Assembly (NCBI GenBank): GCA_014695345.1
Contig: JACJOC010000049.1
Location: 394,466-458,465, forward strand
From: Cyanobacteria bacterium FACHB-471
GTDB lineage: Bacteria > Cyanobacteriota > Cyanobacteriia > Elainellales > Elainellaceae
DNA: 64,000 nt
Reading direction: 5' to 3'
The notes under the pieces were generated by a model. The model was given only the letters and a program-made list of their open reading frames with translations. It was not told the DNA's origin and ran no database searches. Every line of letters begins with the position of its first letter. The first letter of the stretch is position 1. Positions 35,796-45,213 of this stretch are shown here, in pieces. Position numbers and translations under genes: made by a program.

Positions 35796-37253
35796 GTGAG
35801 AAAACGCGACATAGTTAAAGTGGCGATCGCCACAACGGGTACAACGGTGGGACTCGTCGCACTCCCTACATCCGCCGAAGCAGTCACCTTTGACTTCCGC
35901 GACTTTTTTGATACCTCAAGCCTGACGCTTAACGGCAATGCGACAGTAGTAGACAATGTTCTACAGCTAACCCCTGAACTTCAAAGTCAAAGAGGTAGTG
36001 CGTTCCTGTCCAATCCCTTTAGCATTACGGCAGATACTTCCTTCTCAACTCGCTTCGACTTCTCCATTACGGGCGAGGGAGACGATAATTTTGGCAGCGG
36101 CGATGGCTTTACCTTTATGGTTCACAACGACCCAAGGGGCAGCAACGCTTTGGGCGTAGGCGGAGGTGGGTTAGGTTATAGTGGCATCTCGCCCAGTGTG
36201 GCGGTAGAGTTTGATACTTATGTTAATTCTGCAGTGGGTGATCCAGGAAGTGTGGGTGGTTCCTCATCTAACGATCATGTTGGCATAAACACCAATGGCT
36301 CAGTGAGATCTTTAAACCTGATTACCCTTCCAGAATCTTTTAACTTTGATCAGGCAGGAACATTTACAGCCAACATCAACTACAACGGACTCACTAACCT
36401 TCTTGATATCGTCATTGCCAATGATGAGGCTCCTCTGCAACAGCTTAGTAGCACCATTGATCTGTTTGATCTAGTCGGTTCACAAGCCTACTTCGGCTTC
36501 AGCGCAGGAACTGGCTCAGCGACAAACACTCACAGCATTCTCAACTGGACACTAGATACCGATGTGGCACCCGTTCCGGAACCCACCGAACGCACATTTG
36601 AATTTTCAGGGACTTTTGGCGAAGATGTCTTCGACACCTTTGAAACTTTCAATGGTGACACTTTTACTGGATCATTTTCCTTCTTCACCAACACGCCCGA
36701 CTTAAATAATGCAGTTGGACGAGGCACCTACGCTTTAACGGATGTCAAACTCACCATATTTGATGATGAGAGCGGCGACGAAACAGATCTGATATTTGGC
36801 GAGACAACCGAGGCATTTATAGATTTAGACAGCTATATCCTTCGGGTACGTCCGGCAAGGGTAATTCGTCGCAGGGCTCCCAGGAGAACATCGTTTGCAC
36901 TCCCACTCACAGCAAACGAAAATTCAAACTCTCGAACTTGTATAGCTGACACTGAGCCTGACTGGGCGAGTTTCGTGCTGACTTTTGATGATAATTTGGA
37001 AAACCCAGATGTGCCGCCTACCCGACCCCCTCAAGGTAATTTAGTGCCGAGCCAGTCCTTCTTCGAGTTCTTTGGAGAACTGTCTGGTCCGGACGATCTG
37101 TGCTTGATTGATCGAGTAGAAGTCGTTGAAGTGGACGTGACCGATCCAGACGCAGAGCCAGAACCCGTACCAGAGCCAGGAACCGCTTTGGGCTTAGGCG
37201 TGTTAGGTCTGGGCTGGGGTTTAAGGAAGCGGTTTGGACGCGCCAAGGGCTAA
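35796..37253 (+). CDS. PEP-CTERM protein with an L-type lectin domain
   Basis: About 485 residues from the GTG at 35796, which has AAGGAG eight bases upstream and opens a good signal peptide (basic RKRDIVK, then hydrophobic VAIATTGTTVGLVALPTSAEA). Residues about 30-265 form a legume-lectin-like jelly roll: DGFTFMVHNDPRG, GIGYSG-like loop, SVAVEFDTYVN and DHVGINTNG are the carbohydrate and Ca/Mn-binding segments of this fold. A second beta domain with many acidic residues follows. The C-terminus is PVPEPGTALGLGVLGLGW then LRKRFGR, a PEP-CTERM sorting signal, so an exosortase elsewhere should process it. It likely binds surface glycans. Confidence 0.88.
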   Translation: MRKRDIVKVAIATTGTTVGLVALPTSAEAVTFDFRDFFDTSSLTLNGNATVVDNVLQLTPELQSQRGSAFLSNPFSITADTSFSTRFDFSITGEGDDNFGSGDGFTFMVHNDPRGSNALGVGGGGLGYSGISPSVAVEFDTYVNSAVGDPGSVGGSSSNDHVGINTNGSVRSLNLITLPESFNFDQAGTFTANINYNGLTNLLDIVIANDEAPLQQLSSTIDLFDLVGSQAYFGFSAGTGSATNTHSILNWTLDTDVAPVPEPTERTFEFSGTFGEDVFDTFETFNGDTFTGSFSFFTNTPDLNNAVGRGTYALTDVKLTIFDDESGDETDLIFGETTEAFIDLDSYILRVRPARVIRRRAPRRTSFALPLTANENSNSRTCIADTEPDWASFVLTFDDNLENPDVPPTRPPQGNLVPSQSFFEFFGELSGPDDLCLIDRVEVVEVDVTDPDAEPEPVPEPGTALGLGVLGLGWGLRKRFGRAKG

Positions 37254-37394
37254 TCAACAGCTATTGCCATCGCTGCAGCTTAAGAACACCAAAATTCTTA
37301 CCTCCTCCCTCTATACGAACTCTGCCTTCCGCGTTTATTCTGATAGCGATGGTACTGAGGTTCATTTAAATACTGGGAAGCAGTGGGAGGGAAA

Positions 37395-39305
37395 ATGCCT
37401 CGCAGCGGTTGGCAATGGCGATCGCACTACCTCAGCGGTCTGGCGTTTGTTGTAGTGGGAACCACTTCAATTGAGCTATCTGAAGCAGGTCATCCTATTC
37501 GGCTAAATTTTGCTGCGCGGGCGATCGCCCAGGTAATTCCCGATACTTCAGCAAAAGCTGAGTTACCCAAAGCAAATTCCTTCCCCCCTCAAGAGGGGAA
37601 ACCAGAATTTTGGCTTCCTTCTCTCAACGAAGAAGAGTTGGAGACGAGGGTAAATGATGCCCATCAGCCGATCGAGTTAGCCCAGGTTCCTGAGCCACCT
37701 TCCGTGGAACCGTTACCTGAACCTGAGCCGCTTCCACTCCTGCCGCCGCCCGAAGAGTTACTAGAAACACCTCCCGCGCCTGCCCCCGATGAGCTACCGG
37801 GAGAATTGCCAGAAACAATCACGGTTAGTGCTTTTGAGGTGGTTGGCAGCACCGTTTTTGATGAAGAAACGCTGGCGGCTGCAACTGAGCCTTTTACCAA
37901 TCGCCCCATTTCCTTTGCCGAATTGCTTCAGGCACGCTCGGCAGTGACACAACTGTATATTGACGCGGGTTACGTCACCTCTGGGGCACTGATTCCACCT
38001 CAGACCTTAGAGGATGGAGTCGTAACCATTCAGGTGATTGAAGGCAGCCTCGAAGAGATTGTCGTAACCGGAAATCGCCGTCTCAACTCCAGCTACGTCA
38101 GAGAACGATTGGAGCTGGCAGCTGAGCCACCGCTCAACGTTCCTCGATTGCTAGAAGGACTGCAACTACTGCAACTTGACCCGCTCATTCAAAACATTTC
38201 AGCAGAACTATCGGCGGGTTTGCGTCCGGGCACCAGTCTGCTTCAGGTGGAAGTGACAGAGGCAGACACCTTTGGGGTGCAGCTAGCGTTAGATAATGGG
38301 CGATCGCCCACCGTTGGCAGCGTTCGCCGTCGTATCCAGGTGAGTGAGGCAAATTTACTTGGCTTGGGCGATGGCTTGAGCATTGGCTACAGCAACACTG
38401 AAGGTAGCGATGGACTGGATGCCAACTATACATTGCCGCTAAATCCTCATAACGGCACGCTCAACTTCAGCTATGGCACTACTTCTAGCGAAGTGATCGA
38501 AGATCCGTTTAACTTTCTCGATATTCAGTCAGAGTCGCGCTACTACGAAATTACCTACCGCCAACCGCTCACCCTCACGCCAACTGAAGAATTTGCCCTG
38601 AGCCTGACCGCCTCTCGCCGTGAAAGTGAGAGCGAATTTTTGGAAGAACTGATCGGAGAACCACTTCCTTTTCCTTCTCTAGGGGCAGACGAGCAGGGAA
38701 GGACCCGGGTTTCAGCTCTGCGATTTTCCCAAGAATGGACGCGCCAGGAGAGCCGTCAGGTGTGGGCAGCGCGATCGCAATTTAGCCTGGGACTGGATGC
38801 GCTTGACTCCACCATTAACGAAAATGCACCCGATAGTCGCTTTTTTACCTGGCGAGGACAGGGGCAATATGTGCGGTTGCTGGCACCTGACACGCTGCTG
38901 CTGGTGCGGGCAGACATTCAGCTTGCAGATGAGGGTGTAGTGCCGCTGGAGCAGTTTGGCATCGGTGGTCAGCAAACCGTGCGGGGCTATCGGCAAGATT
39001 TTCTACTTACTGACAACGGCGCGCTGTTGTCGGCGGAGGTGCGTCTGCCCATTTGGAGAGTTCGCGACATCGACGGACTGCTGCAAGTGGTGCCATTTTT
39101 CGACATCGGCACGGGTTGGAATTCGGGGAGTGAAGATCCCGATCCGAATACACTGATTGGCTTGGGTGCAGGTTTGCAGTGGCGGCAGGGCGATCGCTTT
39201 ACCGCTCGGATTGATTTTGGGCTTCCGCTGGTTTCAGTTGACTCTAGGGACGTTACATGGCAGGAAAGCGGGATTTATTTTTCGATCGTTTACACGCCGT
39301 TTTGA
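37395..39305 (+). CDS. Two-partner-secretion outer-membrane transporter (TpsB, ShlB/FhaC family)
   Basis: About 636 residues from the ATG at 37395, which has GGGAGGG directly upstream. After a signal segment comes a Pro/Glu-rich linker (residues about 95-140, with PEPEPLPLLPPPEELLE), then POTRA domains (VSAFEVVGSTVFDEETL and IEEIVVTGNRRLNSSYVRERL-like) and the C-terminal 16-strand barrel, ending IYFSIVYTPF with a terminal Phe as required by the Bam machinery. The VRGYRQD motif of the plug/L6 loop is visible in QTVRGYRQDFLL. It should export the TpsA protein encoded upstream. The last 49 bases overlap the start of the CHAT gene. Confidence 0.94.
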   Translation: MPRSGWQWRSHYLSGLAFVVVGTTSIELSEAGHPIRLNFAARAIAQVIPDTSAKAELPKANSFPPQEGKPEFWLPSLNEEELETRVNDAHQPIELAQVPEPPSVEPLPEPEPLPLLPPPEELLETPPAPAPDELPGELPETITVSAFEVVGSTVFDEETLAAATEPFTNRPISFAELLQARSAVTQLYIDAGYVTSGALIPPQTLEDGVVTIQVIEGSLEEIVVTGNRRLNSSYVRERLELAAEPPLNVPRLLEGLQLLQLDPLIQNISAELSAGLRPGTSLLQVEVTEADTFGVQLALDNGRSPTVGSVRRRIQVSEANLLGLGDGLSIGYSNTEGSDGLDANYTLPLNPHNGTLNFSYGTTSSEVIEDPFNFLDIQSESRYYEITYRQPLTLTPTEEFALSLTASRRESESEFLEELIGEPLPFPSLGADEQGRTRVSALRFSQEWTRQESRQVWAARSQFSLGLDALDSTINENAPDSRFFTWRGQGQYVRLLAPDTLLLVRADIQLADEGVVPLEQFGIGGQQTVRGYRQDFLLTDNGALLSAEVRLPIWRVRDIDGLLQVVPFFDIGTGWNSGSEDPDPNTLIGLGAGLQWRQGDRFTARIDFGLPLVSVDSRDVTWQESGIYFSIVYTPF

Positions 39306-41938
39306 GCGGGGAAAGGGGAAAGGGCGATCGCATCCTCTCAATTGCTCCTTTCGCCCATTACTTTCTGCTGGCTATTCTGACGACTCTTTGCGTCGTGGTC
39401 TTCCCGCTTGCCAAATTGCCGGGAACTGCTGCTGTTGGGCAAGATTTGCCCGGTCAGAGGCAAGGTTCTCCCACGGAGCTATTGCAGGCTGAAAGTCTGG
39501 TGCAGCAAGGGCAACGTCTATATGAAGCGGGGCAGTTGAGCGAAGCGGCGGCAGTGCTTCAGCAGGCGATCGCTACCTACCAAACGGGAAATCCGCTGGG
39601 TCAAGCGATGGCGCTGCGAAATTTGTCGCTGGTCTATCAGCAGTTGGGAGACTGGGGAGCGGCAACGGAGGCGATCGCTTCCAGTCTCAGCTTGCTGGAG
39701 TCAAACGATGAGCCCAACTATCAGGCAGCATTGGCGCGATCGCTCGACATTCAAGGACGTTTGCAGTTGAGTCAGGGTCAGGCAGAAGCCGCCCTTGCCA
39801 CCTGGGAGCAGTCAACGACAATCTATCAGGAGCTTGGGGATCAGGTTGCTGCCCTGCGGAGCCAAATCAATCAGTCCCAAGCGCTACAGTCGTTAGGATT
39901 TTATCGACGGGCGATCGCCCTACTCAGGCCACTGACGCAAACGCTGGAGGAACAGCCCGATTCCTTAACCAAAGCGGTGGGGTTACGAAGCCTGGGCGAT
40001 GCACTGCGGGTAGGCGGAAATTTGCCCCAATCCCGTGAGGTGTTGCAGTCCAGCCTGTCCGTTGCAGAACGGTTGCAAGATTCAGAAGCGATCGCAGCCG
40101 CACAATTTAGTTTAGGTAACACTGCCCGTGCTCAGCAGGAATTAGAAGTTGCTCTGGAGTTTTATCGGCAGGCGATCGCCACCTCCCCTTCTAACCTGAC
40201 CCGCGTCCAGGCACAAATCAACCAGTTCAGTTTGCTCGTTGAAACCGACCAGATTCCAGCGGCACAAGCTCTGATCCCACTAATCCAATCTCAGTTAGGT
40301 GAATTACCCACTAGCCGCGCCAAGATTTACGCTCAGGTCAACTTTGCTCAAACTTTGAGCCATTTGAGACAGACAGAATCCACCCAGCCCAACACCTATC
40401 CCGCTCAACTCTTAAGTATTGCTCGCACTGAAGCTCAGAATTTAGCAGACACTAGAGCCGAATCTTTTGCCCTGGGCAGCTTGGGAGCACTGTATGAGCA
40501 GACCCAGCAGTGGGCGATCGCCACCGACCTAACCGAGCAAGCATTAGGCTTGGCGCAAAATGCCTCAGCTTCAGACATTGCCTATCGCTGGCAGTGGCAG
40601 CTAGGACGAATTCTCAAAGCTCAGGCTGATACCGAAGGGGTGGAAAGTCAGAAATATCAAGGGGCGATCGCCGCCTACAGCGAAGCCGTTAGCACCCTGC
40701 AAACGCTGCGAAATGACTTGGTTGCAATCAATCCAGAAGTGCAGCTTTCTTTCCAGGAGAGCATCGAACCGATTCACCGAGAACTGGTCAGCCTGCTGCT
40801 GAAACCGGGCAGCAGCGATGCCAATCCGGCAAATCTAGAGAAAGCCCGAACTGTAATCGAATCGCTGCAACTGGCAGAGCTAGACAACTTCTTGCGTGAA
40901 GCCTGCCTGGATGCCCAACCCATTCAAATCGACGAAATCGATCGCCGAGCCGCCGTAATCTACCCAATTCTGCTGGCAGATCGGCTAGAAGTTGTCATTA
41001 GCCTGCCAGGACAAACTTTACGCCACTACAGCACGCCCCTTTCCAACAGCGAAGTAGAAAGCGTCGTAGGACGGTTGCGCCAGGCGCTTGTCGTTCGCAC
41101 CAGTCGCCAGTTTTTGCAGCTTTCCCAACAGGTTTACGACTGGTTGATTCGCCCCGTCGAGGCAGATCTAGCAGCCAGCGAGGTGAAAACCCTGGTGTTT
41201 GTCCCGGATGGCGTGCTGCGAAATATTCCAATGGCGGTGCTGAACGATGGTGAAAAATTTCTAATTGAGCAGTACAGCGTTGCCCTGACTCCGGGTTTGC
41301 AGTTGCTTGATCCGCGTCCAATTCAACTCCAGCAGCTCACCGTTCTCACCGCAGGGCTGTCTGAGTCACGGCAGGGATTCTCAGCATTGCCCAACGTTTT
41401 GCCAGAGCTAGAGCAGATTCAGTCGGAGGTTCCCAGTCGCATCCTGATCAATCAAGAGTTTACCAGCAGCGCATTTCAGCAGGCGATTAACTCAGCCCCG
41501 GCACCTGTGGTTCATCTGGCAACGCACGGCAAATTTAGCTCGGAGCTAACCGAAACTTTCATTCTCACCTGGGACGACCGAATTAATCTCAACCAGCTTA
41601 ATAGTCTGCTGCAAGCCACTGACTTAGGCAACGCAAGACCGATTGAGCTACTTGTTCTCAGTGCTTGCCAAACGGCGGTGGGCGATCGCCAAGCCGCACT
41701 GGGACTAGCCGGAGTGGCCGTTAGAGCAGGCGCACGCAGCACTCTAGCAACCCTCTGGCAGGTCAGCGATGAGGCAACCGCTCTGCTAATGAGCCGCTTT
41801 TATTCCGAACTGGCAAACAACACCGTTACCAAAGCCGAAGCCCTGCGCCGCGCTCAGATCTCCATCTTGGAAATTGAACGCTTCCGCCGACATCCCTTCT
41901 ACTGGGCACCTTACGTCATGGTCGGCAACTGGCTATGA
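39257..41938 (+). CDS. Exported TPR-CHAT domain protein (caspase-like protease)
   Basis: The 893-residue product has a hydrophobic N-terminal segment at about 32-52 (HYFLLAILTTLCVVVFPLAK), which should place it outside the cytoplasm. Residues about 75-480 are TPR-like helical repeats (EAGQLSEAAAVLQQAIATYQ and so on). The last 300 are a CHAT domain with the catalytic pair His757 in VHLATHGKF and Cys804 in LVLSACQTAVGD, followed by AGVAVRAGARSTLATLW. CHAT proteins are caspase/separase relatives. Its ATG (AGGGA six bases upstream) lies inside the TpsB gene, so translation is coupled. It may process the exoprotein or react to it; that is inference. Confidence 0.93.
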   Translation: MAGKRDLFFDRLHAVLSGERGKGDRILSIAPFAHYFLLAILTTLCVVVFPLAKLPGTAAVGQDLPGQRQGSPTELLQAESLVQQGQRLYEAGQLSEAAAVLQQAIATYQTGNPLGQAMALRNLSLVYQQLGDWGAATEAIASSLSLLESNDEPNYQAALARSLDIQGRLQLSQGQAEAALATWEQSTTIYQELGDQVAALRSQINQSQALQSLGFYRRAIALLRPLTQTLEEQPDSLTKAVGLRSLGDALRVGGNLPQSREVLQSSLSVAERLQDSEAIAAAQFSLGNTARAQQELEVALEFYRQAIATSPSNLTRVQAQINQFSLLVETDQIPAAQALIPLIQSQLGELPTSRAKIYAQVNFAQTLSHLRQTESTQPNTYPAQLLSIARTEAQNLADTRAESFALGSLGALYEQTQQWAIATDLTEQALGLAQNASASDIAYRWQWQLGRILKAQADTEGVESQKYQGAIAAYSEAVSTLQTLRNDLVAINPEVQLSFQESIEPIHRELVSLLLKPGSSDANPANLEKARTVIESLQLAELDNFLREACLDAQPIQIDEIDRRAAVIYPILLADRLEVVISLPGQTLRHYSTPLSNSEVESVVGRLRQALVVRTSRQFLQLSQQVYDWLIRPVEADLAASEVKTLVFVPDGVLRNIPMAVLNDGEKFLIEQYSVALTPGLQLLDPRPIQLQQLTVLTAGLSESRQGFSALPNVLPELEQIQSEVPSRILINQEFTSSAFQQAINSAPAPVVHLATHGKFSSELTETFILTWDDRINLNQLNSLLQATDLGNARPIELLVLSACQTAVGDRQAALGLAGVAVRAGARSTLATLWQVSDEATALLMSRFYSELANNTVTKAEALRRAQISILEIERFRRHPFYWAPYVMVGNWL

Positions 41939-41988
41939 CACGTCGTAACAATTCCTTACAATAGAGTCAGTTACTTCACGAAAGCGTC

Positions 41989-42753
41989 ATGCACTTAACC
42001 TGGTTAGACAGCAATTCCTGGCTGATTGAGATGGGCGGAAGGCGAGTTTTGCTTGATCCCTGGCTAGTTGGTCCGCTAGTGTTTGGCAATATGAACTGGC
42101 TGTTTAAGGGAGAACGGCGATCGCCTCGCCCCATTCCTGACTCCATTGATCTGATTTTGCTGTCCCAGGGGCTAGAAGACCACGCCCATCCCGCCACACT
42201 TGAGCGGCTCGGTCGCCAAATACCCGTCGTTGCTTCTCCCAGTGCCGCAAAGGTTGTGCAAGGTTTGGGCTATACCCAGGTGACAACTCTAGCGCACGGA
42301 AAAACCACAGCAGTCGAAAATCTGGAAATCCGCGCGACCCCCGGTTCACCCATCGGTCCTCTGCTAACTGAGAATGGCTACTTGCTAAAAGACTTAACCG
42401 CAGGCACCAAGCTTTACTACGAACCGCACGGATACCACTCCCCTTCGATCAAAGAATTTGCTCCCGTTGATGTAGTGATTACTCCCGTCGTCACTTTAGA
42501 AATACCGCTGCTTGGTCCCGTCATTCAAGGTAAAAAGACTGTTTTAGAGGTTGTGCAATGGCTACAGCCCAAAGTGCTTTTACCCACAGCAGCAGGCGGA
42601 GATGTCCAATTTGAAGGCATTTTACAGTCGCTCTTGCGCGCAGGCGGCAGCATTGAAGAGCTGCGATCGCTCTTAGCCCAGCATCAGCTCTCTACCCAGG
42701 TAGTTGATTTGCAACCGGGCGAGCGGTATGAGCCCTTGGCGATCGCTGTCTAG
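41989..42753 (+). CDS. MBL-fold protein with degenerate metal site
   Basis: The 254-residue protein has the metallo-beta-lactamase fold of the UlaG-like group (opening HLTWLDSNSWLIEMGGRRVLLDPWL, later LKDLTAGTKLYYEPHG and KVLLPTAAGGDVQF). The first metal motif HxHxDH reads QGLEDH (residues 60-65), lacking the first two histidines while keeping Asp64-His65 and an added His67. Either it binds one metal or uses altered ligands, or it is no longer a hydrolase. I believe this altered motif recurs in cyanobacterial homologs but cannot check it. The gene starts 50 bases after the CHAT gene on the same strand, so it might be read through from that operon. Confidence 0.8.
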   Translation: MHLTWLDSNSWLIEMGGRRVLLDPWLVGPLVFGNMNWLFKGERRSPRPIPDSIDLILLSQGLEDHAHPATLERLGRQIPVVASPSAAKVVQGLGYTQVTTLAHGKTTAVENLEIRATPGSPIGPLLTENGYLLKDLTAGTKLYYEPHGYHSPSIKEFAPVDVVITPVVTLEIPLLGPVIQGKKTVLEVVQWLQPKVLLPTAAGGDVQFEGILQSLLRAGGSIEELRSLLAQHQLSTQVVDLQPGERYEPLAIAV

Positions 42754-42838
42754 AAAGAGTTACAGGGTCACAACCATAGCCTCGTCCGTTCCACCCATAG
42801 TTGCGTAAGCTCTAAAGGAATGGACTTTCTTCATCGGC

Positions 42839-44143
42839 ATGACTTTTTCTCCAAAAAGAACACTTTCTAGCATTGCCAGCGCGTTAATTGCTATTTGCCT
42901 CAGTGTTTGTCTGATTGCTCTAACGGGCTGTGCAGCAACCGACCCTGACGCAGATGGCGTGATTCATTTGACGCTTTGGCACGGGGTTAACCCGCCACCC
43001 AACCGAGATGTGCTGCAAGAGTTGGTAGACGAATTTAACCAGACTCATTCAGCCATCCAAGTGGAATCGCTCTATGTTGGGCAGGGTGACCAGCAAATGC
43101 CCAAAATTCTGGCGGCTGTCGTGGGCAATGCGTCGCCCGACATGTTGTGGTACGCGCCAACGATTACGGGTCAGCTGATCGAACTGGGAGCGATCCGTCC
43201 GATCGAGGAATGGTTGGCGGAGTCGCCTATGCGGGAACAGATCGATCCGGCGCTGTTTGAGTCGATGCAGTTAGAGGGTCACACCTGGTCTGTGCCATTT
43301 GGGACAAACAACGTAGGAGTTTTCTACCGTCCCAGTTTGTTTGAAGCGGCAGGAATTACTGAGCTACCGACGACTTGGGAAGAATTCCGGCAGGTTGCCA
43401 AAACGCTGACTCGCCAAGTGAATGGACAAACGCAACACGGCATTCTGCTACCTCTGGGAAAAGGGGAATGGACGGTATTTAACTGGCTGCCGTTTATGTG
43501 GAGCGGTGGCGGTAACATTACCGCTGACGATGCGGCTGATCTAAATCTGGTGAATCCGGGGGCGATCGCTGCTCTCCACTTTTGGCGCGACCTGATCGAT
43601 GACGGCTCAGCGATTCTCTCGCAGCCCGAACGCGGCTATGAGCTAGATGGCTTTTTGGCAGGACGAGTCGCCATGCAGTTGACTGGCCCGTGGACGCTGG
43701 GTCAGCTTCAGGCAACTGGAGTCGATTTTGCGGTGATGCCAATCCCAGTGCAGGAAAGAGCAGCAACCAGCGTCGGTGGAGAAAACCTGTTCATCTTTAA
43801 CACTACGTCTGCCCACGAACGAGCCGCTTTTACCTTTGCTGAATTTGTCGCCAGTGAGCAGTTTCAAACTCAGTGGGCAATTGGTACAGGCTACTTGCCC
43901 GTAAATTTGCGATCGCGCCAAAGTCAGCCCTACCAGGAATTTATTATTGAGCAACCTGCCGTTGACGTGTTTCTTAAGCAGGCTGAGAATGGGCGATCGC
44001 GCCCCATCTTTGCAGGCTACAGTCGGGTGTCTGAGAACCTGGGAAGGGCGATCGAGGCAACGCTACTAGGACAAAGCACTCCCGAAGCTGCGTTAGAAAC
44101 GGCACAGCGGCGATTAAATCTGCTTTACAGCAATTCCAAGTAA
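42839..44143 (+). CDS. ABC transporter sugar-binding lipoprotein (UgpB/MalE-like)
   Basis: The 434-residue protein is a family 1 extracellular solute-binding protein. A signal peptide ends with the lipobox LTGC (Cys at about 30), so it should be a lipoprotein facing the periplasm. The mature part opens VIHLTLWHGVNPPPNRDVLQ and contains GNASPDMLWYAPTITGQLIELGAI, WSVPFGTNNVGVFYRPSLF and AMQLTGPWTLGQLQ, all typical. No permease or ATPase gene is nearby, so the transporter must be completed by other loci. The TAA stop is the first base triplet of a MITE-like element, so the gene end was set by that insertion. Confidence 0.92.
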   Translation: MTFSPKRTLSSIASALIAICLSVCLIALTGCAATDPDADGVIHLTLWHGVNPPPNRDVLQELVDEFNQTHSAIQVESLYVGQGDQQMPKILAAVVGNASPDMLWYAPTITGQLIELGAIRPIEEWLAESPMREQIDPALFESMQLEGHTWSVPFGTNNVGVFYRPSLFEAAGITELPTTWEEFRQVAKTLTRQVNGQTQHGILLPLGKGEWTVFNWLPFMWSGGGNITADDAADLNLVNPGAIAALHFWRDLIDDGSAILSQPERGYELDGFLAGRVAMQLTGPWTLGQLQATGVDFAVMPIPVQERAATSVGGENLFIFNTTSAHERAAFTFAEFVASEQFQTQWAIGTGYLPVNLRSRQSQPYQEFIIEQPAVDVFLKQAENGRSRPIFAGYSRVSENLGRAIEATLLGQSTPEAALETAQRRLNLLYSNSK

Positions 44144-44243
44144 TACCACTTCTCTACTGGGTTACACATCAATCATCCCTGTAAGGGCGTTTCGCGAAAC
44201 GCCCCTACCCAGTCTGTTGCCTTACTTTAAGGAATTGTTATCA
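44141..44243. repeat. MITE-like element, copy 2
   Basis: TAATACCAC at the left end, a GTAAGGGCGTTTC/GAAACGCCCCTAC palindrome (44181-44208, one mismatch) and a right part CCCAGTCTGTTGCCTTACTTTA that matches the copy at 25004-25107. The TAA stop codon of the sugar-binding protein gene is the left terminus. Confidence 0.75.
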
Positions 44244-44273
44244 CTTGCATTCCCGAAGTTGGCGCTAGCAGCA

Positions 44274-45197
44274 TTACCCAAACAGTAGCCAAACCCCGCC
44301 CAAAGTGATCAAAACGCCCAAGACTGCTCGTGGACTGACGCGATCGCCCATCCACATCGCCACGGGAATCACAAACAGCGGACTAGTAGCACTGAGCGCT
44401 TGAGCAATCCCAGCAGCAGTAAATTTGAAAGCGGTTTGCTGAAGCCAAATTGCTAGATAGGTACTGAAGAATGCAGCAAGGGTCAGAATTGCTAGCAAAC
44501 GGGGCGATCGCAGCGGTCGAAAACCCTGCTTGCCACGCTGCTGAATCACTGCCCAGACCAACAGCACCGCCACCCCCGCCATCAGCCGAATCAACGAACT
44601 CCAGAGCGGACTAATTTCCGTTCCTGCCAGAGCAGCTCTAGACATCACAGAACCGCCTGCCTGCCCCAAAGCTGCAATCATGCCAAACCCTATGCCTCGC
44701 AACGGACGAAAGTTACCTTGCCCTCTGTCGGATAAACGTTCCACTCTATCGGGTACCCGTTCCACGATCACCCAGGAAACGCCTGCAACTGTCAGTCCAA
44801 TTCCCAAATAAGACAAAGCGGTTAATTGTTCGCCTAAGAAGATCAGCGCCAGTAGCGCTGTGAGTGGGGGTGCCAGTGCCTCCATTAACAAACAACGTCT
44901 AGCTCCGAGGCAATTCAGCGCTTCAAAAAAAGCCGTATCGCCAAACCCAATTCCGATTACTCCACTTAGAATCAACAACCCCACAGCCGCAGGAGTTGTA
45001 TCAGGCAAAAAATTACCGCGCAGTCCTAGCGTCAGCAAAATCAGTACAACGGCGATCGCACTTTTGCTCAGATTCAGCACCAGCGGCGACAGTTGCTTGC
45101 CCAAGCTGATGTAAACGACGGAGGCGAGCGCCCAAATCAAGGCTGCACTGAGAGCAGCCAGTTCACCCCGAAAATCAACAATAAGCGAATTTAACAC
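44274..45197 (-). CDS. EamA/DMT-family transporter
   Basis: A 307-residue integral membrane protein with ten predicted helices in two EamA repeats of five. The halves begin LAALSAALIWALASVVYISL and GIGFGMIAALGQAGGSVMSRAAL, and the repeat ends FLGEQLTALSYLGIGLTVAGV and WMGDRVSPRAVLGVLITLGGVWL show the usual (G)E/DR(V)..G.LLI.GG pattern. DMT proteins export amino acids, metabolites or drugs; substrate unknown. It starts at a GTG 16 bases after the stop codon of the CrtISO-like gene, so they are probably one operon. Confidence 0.9.
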   Translation of the reverse strand: MLNSLIVDFRGELAALSAALIWALASVVYISLGKQLSPLVLNLSKSAIAVVLILLTLGLRGNFLPDTTPAAVGLLILSGVIGIGFGDTAFFEALNCLGARRCLLMEALAPPLTALLALIFLGEQLTALSYLGIGLTVAGVSWVIVERVPDRVERLSDRGQGNFRPLRGIGFGMIAALGQAGGSVMSRAALAGTEISPLWSSLIRLMAGVAVLLVWAVIQQRGKQGFRPLRSPRLLAILTLAAFFSTYLAIWLQQTAFKFTAAGIAQALSATSPLFVIPVAMWMGDRVSPRAVLGVLITLGGVWLLFG

Positions 45198-45213
45198 TGC
45201 AACCCTGACTGAA

